Assembly (NCBI GenBank): GCA_019925105.1
Contig: JAHGAU010000024.1
Coordinates: 372,001 to 436,000 of the forward strand
DNA length: 64,000 nucleotides
From: Niebla homalea
Taxonomy: Eukaryota; Ascomycota; Lecanoromycetes; Lecanorales; Ramalinaceae
Reading direction: 5' to 3'
Shown: positions 61,622 to 64,000 of the stretch, piece after piece
How positions within the stretch are numbered: position 1 is the first letter of the stretch
Layout: every line of letters starts with the position of its first letter
The notes under the pieces: generated by a model
What the model was told of the DNA's origin: nothing
The model's database searches: none
Seen by the model: only the letters and a program-made list of their open reading frames with translations
Translations under genes and position numbers: made by a program

Positions 61622-62009
61622 GGATCGACTATTCGTTTTGGCATTTTGGCATCTTCAAAGGGGATCGAGCTTTACATTGCTGCGACTGTATAGAGATCTG
61701 CATCATCATAGATTTTAATTTCATGACTACTTAGTATGGGGGGACAATTTCTTTCGAGGAGTTTTTGGACAGGCGGGGACAGGGTTCTTGGTGAAACTTT
61801 GTACATGTTTAGGGGAAATCCAAAATATGTACATAATCAACGTCATTGATCTCATCCACTAAACTGTAGTTCTTGACGTTTGCCTGCAATGGACAAGCCA
61901 TCTGTCACACACCTAGACGTGGCAACAGTTATGTTATAGCATAGCCTCGTTGTCTTGTTGCGCATTCTCCTTACTGATCAAAGCAACACGCCCTTTTGCA
62001 AAATATAGA
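61622..62009. other. Intergenic region between the PH-domain and amidohydrolase genes
   Basis: 388 bp between two plus-strand genes, holding the 3' end of one and the promoter of the other. Nothing else seen. Confidence 0.45.
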
Positions 62010-63487
62010 ATGACGGGTCAAGCAGAAGGCGGAGGGACGAGAGCCATGTCCGTTCTTGGAGCCCGAATCGTCGCCTGCCCAGACTTCGATCCAAAGAAGC
62101 TTCATGATATCAGCATCGACTCTGGCCGAATTACTGGGATTAGAGAACACAAGACGTGTGCTGAGACGCAAGATCTAGATGAGCCGGGGGCTATTGATGC
62201 GGATAATCGTATAGTGACGCCGAGTCTATGTCACGCGCACGTGCATCTCGACAAGGCATTCTTGACTAGTGATCCCAAGTATGCAGACTTGCGACTCGAG
62301 AAAGGTGGGTTTTCCGAAGCCATGGAGATTGGCACGAAGGCGAAGCAGAGGTTTGAAATGGAAGACCTAGCACGGAGGGGCAAGTGGTAGGTGTGAGACA
62401 TTTGTTCAATGCCTTTCTTGATCTTCTTTACTCGAGCTTGATGAGGTAGACAGACGAGTTCTAACGCACGAGTGGAATGGACAGGCTCGTGGCCGAAAGC
62501 GTGGCGGCTGGAGTGACCCACATGCGAGCCTTCATTGAGATAGATTGCGTCGTCGGTTTCAAAGGCTTGGAAGCGGCAATCAACTTGAAGCATTATTTTG
62601 CCGACTGCTGCAGGATACAGATCTGTGCGTTTGCTCAAGATCCGATCTTCTCTGGTCCATCTGGAGATGAGAACAGACGCCTGTTCGAGACTGCGTGCTC
62701 AAACGACGAAGTTGAAGTCATCGGCTCAACCCCATATATTGAAGACTTGGAAAATCATTCCCAGGACAACCTGGAGTGGACTGCAAAGCTTGCACAGCGA
62801 CTGAAGAAGCATCTGGATTTCCATCTGGATTATAATGTTGACCCTGGGAAGCCGGTGATGACTCGGAATGTCATACAAATTGCCATTGACCTGGACTGGC
62901 GAAACTCCAAGACCGATAAGACGATCGTCCTGGGCCACTGCACGAGGCTCACACTACTCTCACGAGAGGAATGGCAAGATCTTGCGCGCAGCATCGAGCA
63001 AAGTGATCTCCCCATCTACTTCGTCGGCCTCCCAACTTCCGATCTCTTCATCCAAGGTAAGCCTCCCGATGATTCTGGCGGTGGAGAGCGTCTCCGAGGG
63101 ACAATGCAAATACCGCAGATGATCCAGCGATATGGCCTCAGGGGAGCGATCTCTATCAACAACGTTGGCAACGCGTTTACTCCCCAAGGATCCTCTGATC
63201 CGCTTGCGCTTACGAGTCTGGGTGTTGGCGTGTATCAGGCCGGTACTGTGGCTGATATCCAATGCTTGTTCGAATGCGTCAGCTCACGTGCAAAAGAAGC
63301 CATCGGCTTCGGATCTGGAAACTGGATTCGAGTGGGAGGTCGAGCGGACATTATCATTTATCAACCAAAGCGTGAAAGCAATGAACGCCTCTCGACACCG
63401 AGGATGCGACTCGGCCTAGAGGATCTAGTCTCTGACCCCCCTAGAGATCGAAAAGTCATATGCAGAGGCCGCGTGGTAGACATTTGA
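62010..63487 (+). CDS. Amidohydrolase related to cytosine deaminase, with altered active site
   Basis: Exons 62010-62386 and 62485-63487, with a 98 bp GTAGGT/ACAG intron, give 459 residues. A second ATG 12 codons on is an alternative start. It starts with the beta-rich cap of metal-dependent hydrolases (ISIDSGRITGI, NRIVTPSLCHAHVHLDKAF), where His75, His77 and His79 include the HxH metal ligands. It then shows VTHMRAFIEID, FHLDYNVDPG and VLGHCTRLTLL (metal His), ending with RVGGRADIIIYQ. In bacterial cytosine deaminase the third site is HxDE and the last ligand is the Asp of SDN. Here these positions read HLDYN and INN, so the catalytic Glu and the metal-binding Asp appear replaced. Either a different chemistry or a non-hydrolytic role is possible. 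Fold assignment is firm, activity is not. Confidence 0.87.
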
Positions 63488-63658
63488 AAATTGTGTGGGG
63501 CCATAGCTGTGCAAATTTGCAAACCAAGTCCTCCTTGCGTCTTTACGGGATCCTAATAGAAACTCTGGAGCAGCCTTGCGGACGGCAATTCCTCTGAGAT
63601 GGAATCATGCAGGGGATCAAGCTACGCGAAAGGCGTCCACGCCAGTCCGATTCAAATT

Positions 63659-64000
63659 TTACTTCAGGTATTTGGAGAAGAAAGCCGCCAGTTGATCGTA
63701 CCTCAAAAGGAAGTCAGCCAGAGGTCATGTGAGTTCAACTGGATACGTACCCTCTCTCGAACTCTTTGATACTTTCTTCGCCATTATAAAACCCTCTGGC
63801 GCCCATCCATCCGTGCTGCATGGCACTGTATTGATCCACTTCAACGTTGTCCTTTGCTTTCAGTGCGGATTTGTATTTCTCAACAACCTCTGGTTCTCCA
63901 TCCTTCTGCGAGAGCAGACACTACACGAAGTTTCATGGGTCAGTATCGTCCTCCGGAATTGATCTTATACCTCAAGGGCAGGTATCAAGTTGGCTTTCAA
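63659..64000 (-). CDS. Dienelactone hydrolase-like protein (3' end only)
   Basis: The last three exons of a minus-strand gene: 64000-63971 (frame open to the edge), 63905-63751 and 63701-63659, joined by introns of 65 and 49 bp. The 75 visible residues include KDGEPEVVEKYKSAL, then VDQYSAMQHGWMGARGFY, where the H of QHGW is in the place of the catalytic His of the Cys-Asp-His triad in dienelactone hydrolases (usual text HGF/HGW), then the family's YDQLAAFFSKYLK terminus. The nucleophile part lies beyond the window. Fungal relatives are often annotated as dienelactone hydrolase family proteins, with substrates unknown. Confidence 0.75.

Overview
This window is nuclear DNA of a filamentous ascomycete (Pezizomycotina, probably Dothideomycetes or a near class; the class is inference). 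Most genes are cut by short GT-AG introns of about 45-75 bp. The protein set is typical of these fungi: Yth1, Wss1, Snt2, Bub2, Sec9, a FlbC-like C2H2 factor, a SulP sulfate permease, UstYa/DUF3328 proteins and a rhodopsin-like 7TM protein. All gene models below were built by hand from splice signals and frame continuity. No RNA evidence or database search was available.

Layout. 1-9 kb: a 5'-truncated PhoD-like phosphatase, the mRNA 3'-end factor Yth1, a DUF1776 protein, the DNA-protein-crosslink protease Wss1 and a WrbA/Alt a 7-type quinone reductase. 9-19 kb: a stand-alone HELQ/Mus308-type repair helicase (9 exons) and the chromatin reader Snt2 (BAH, PHD, SANT, GATA-like and extended PHD modules). 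20-27 kb: a fungal tail-anchored-looking protein of unknown function, an F-box protein and about 2 kb of apparently empty DNA. 26.6-38 kb: sulfate permease, a conserved-looking hypothetical, Bub2 (mitotic-exit GAP), a short-chain dehydrogenase, a cystinosin-type transporter and Sec9 (SNAP-25-type SNARE). 40.3-41.4 kb: the FlbC-like regulator behind a 2.5 kb gene-free upstream region.

43.4-56.4 kb is the accessory part. It holds a wrecked NRPS-like A-T-reductase gene, an intact cytochrome P450, two UstYa-family (DUF3328) oxidase-like genes, an 8-exon rhodopsin-like membrane protein and an NTF2-like protein, separated by long gene-poor gaps. This looks like a decayed or cryptic secondary-metabolite locus. 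I found no ribosomal-peptide precursor between the two UstYa genes.

57-64 kb returns to housekeeping content: a large PH-domain protein of the Skg3/Caf120 type, an amidohydrolase related to cytosine deaminase with altered active-site residues, and the 3' end of a dienelactone-hydrolase-like gene running off the right edge.

Other points: two neighbouring genes (bub2 and the SDR) each need a GC-AG intron. Perfect inverted repeats occur upstream of the P450, at 51.9 kb and at 8.74 kb. No rRNA, tRNA, CRISPR or intact transposon was recognised.
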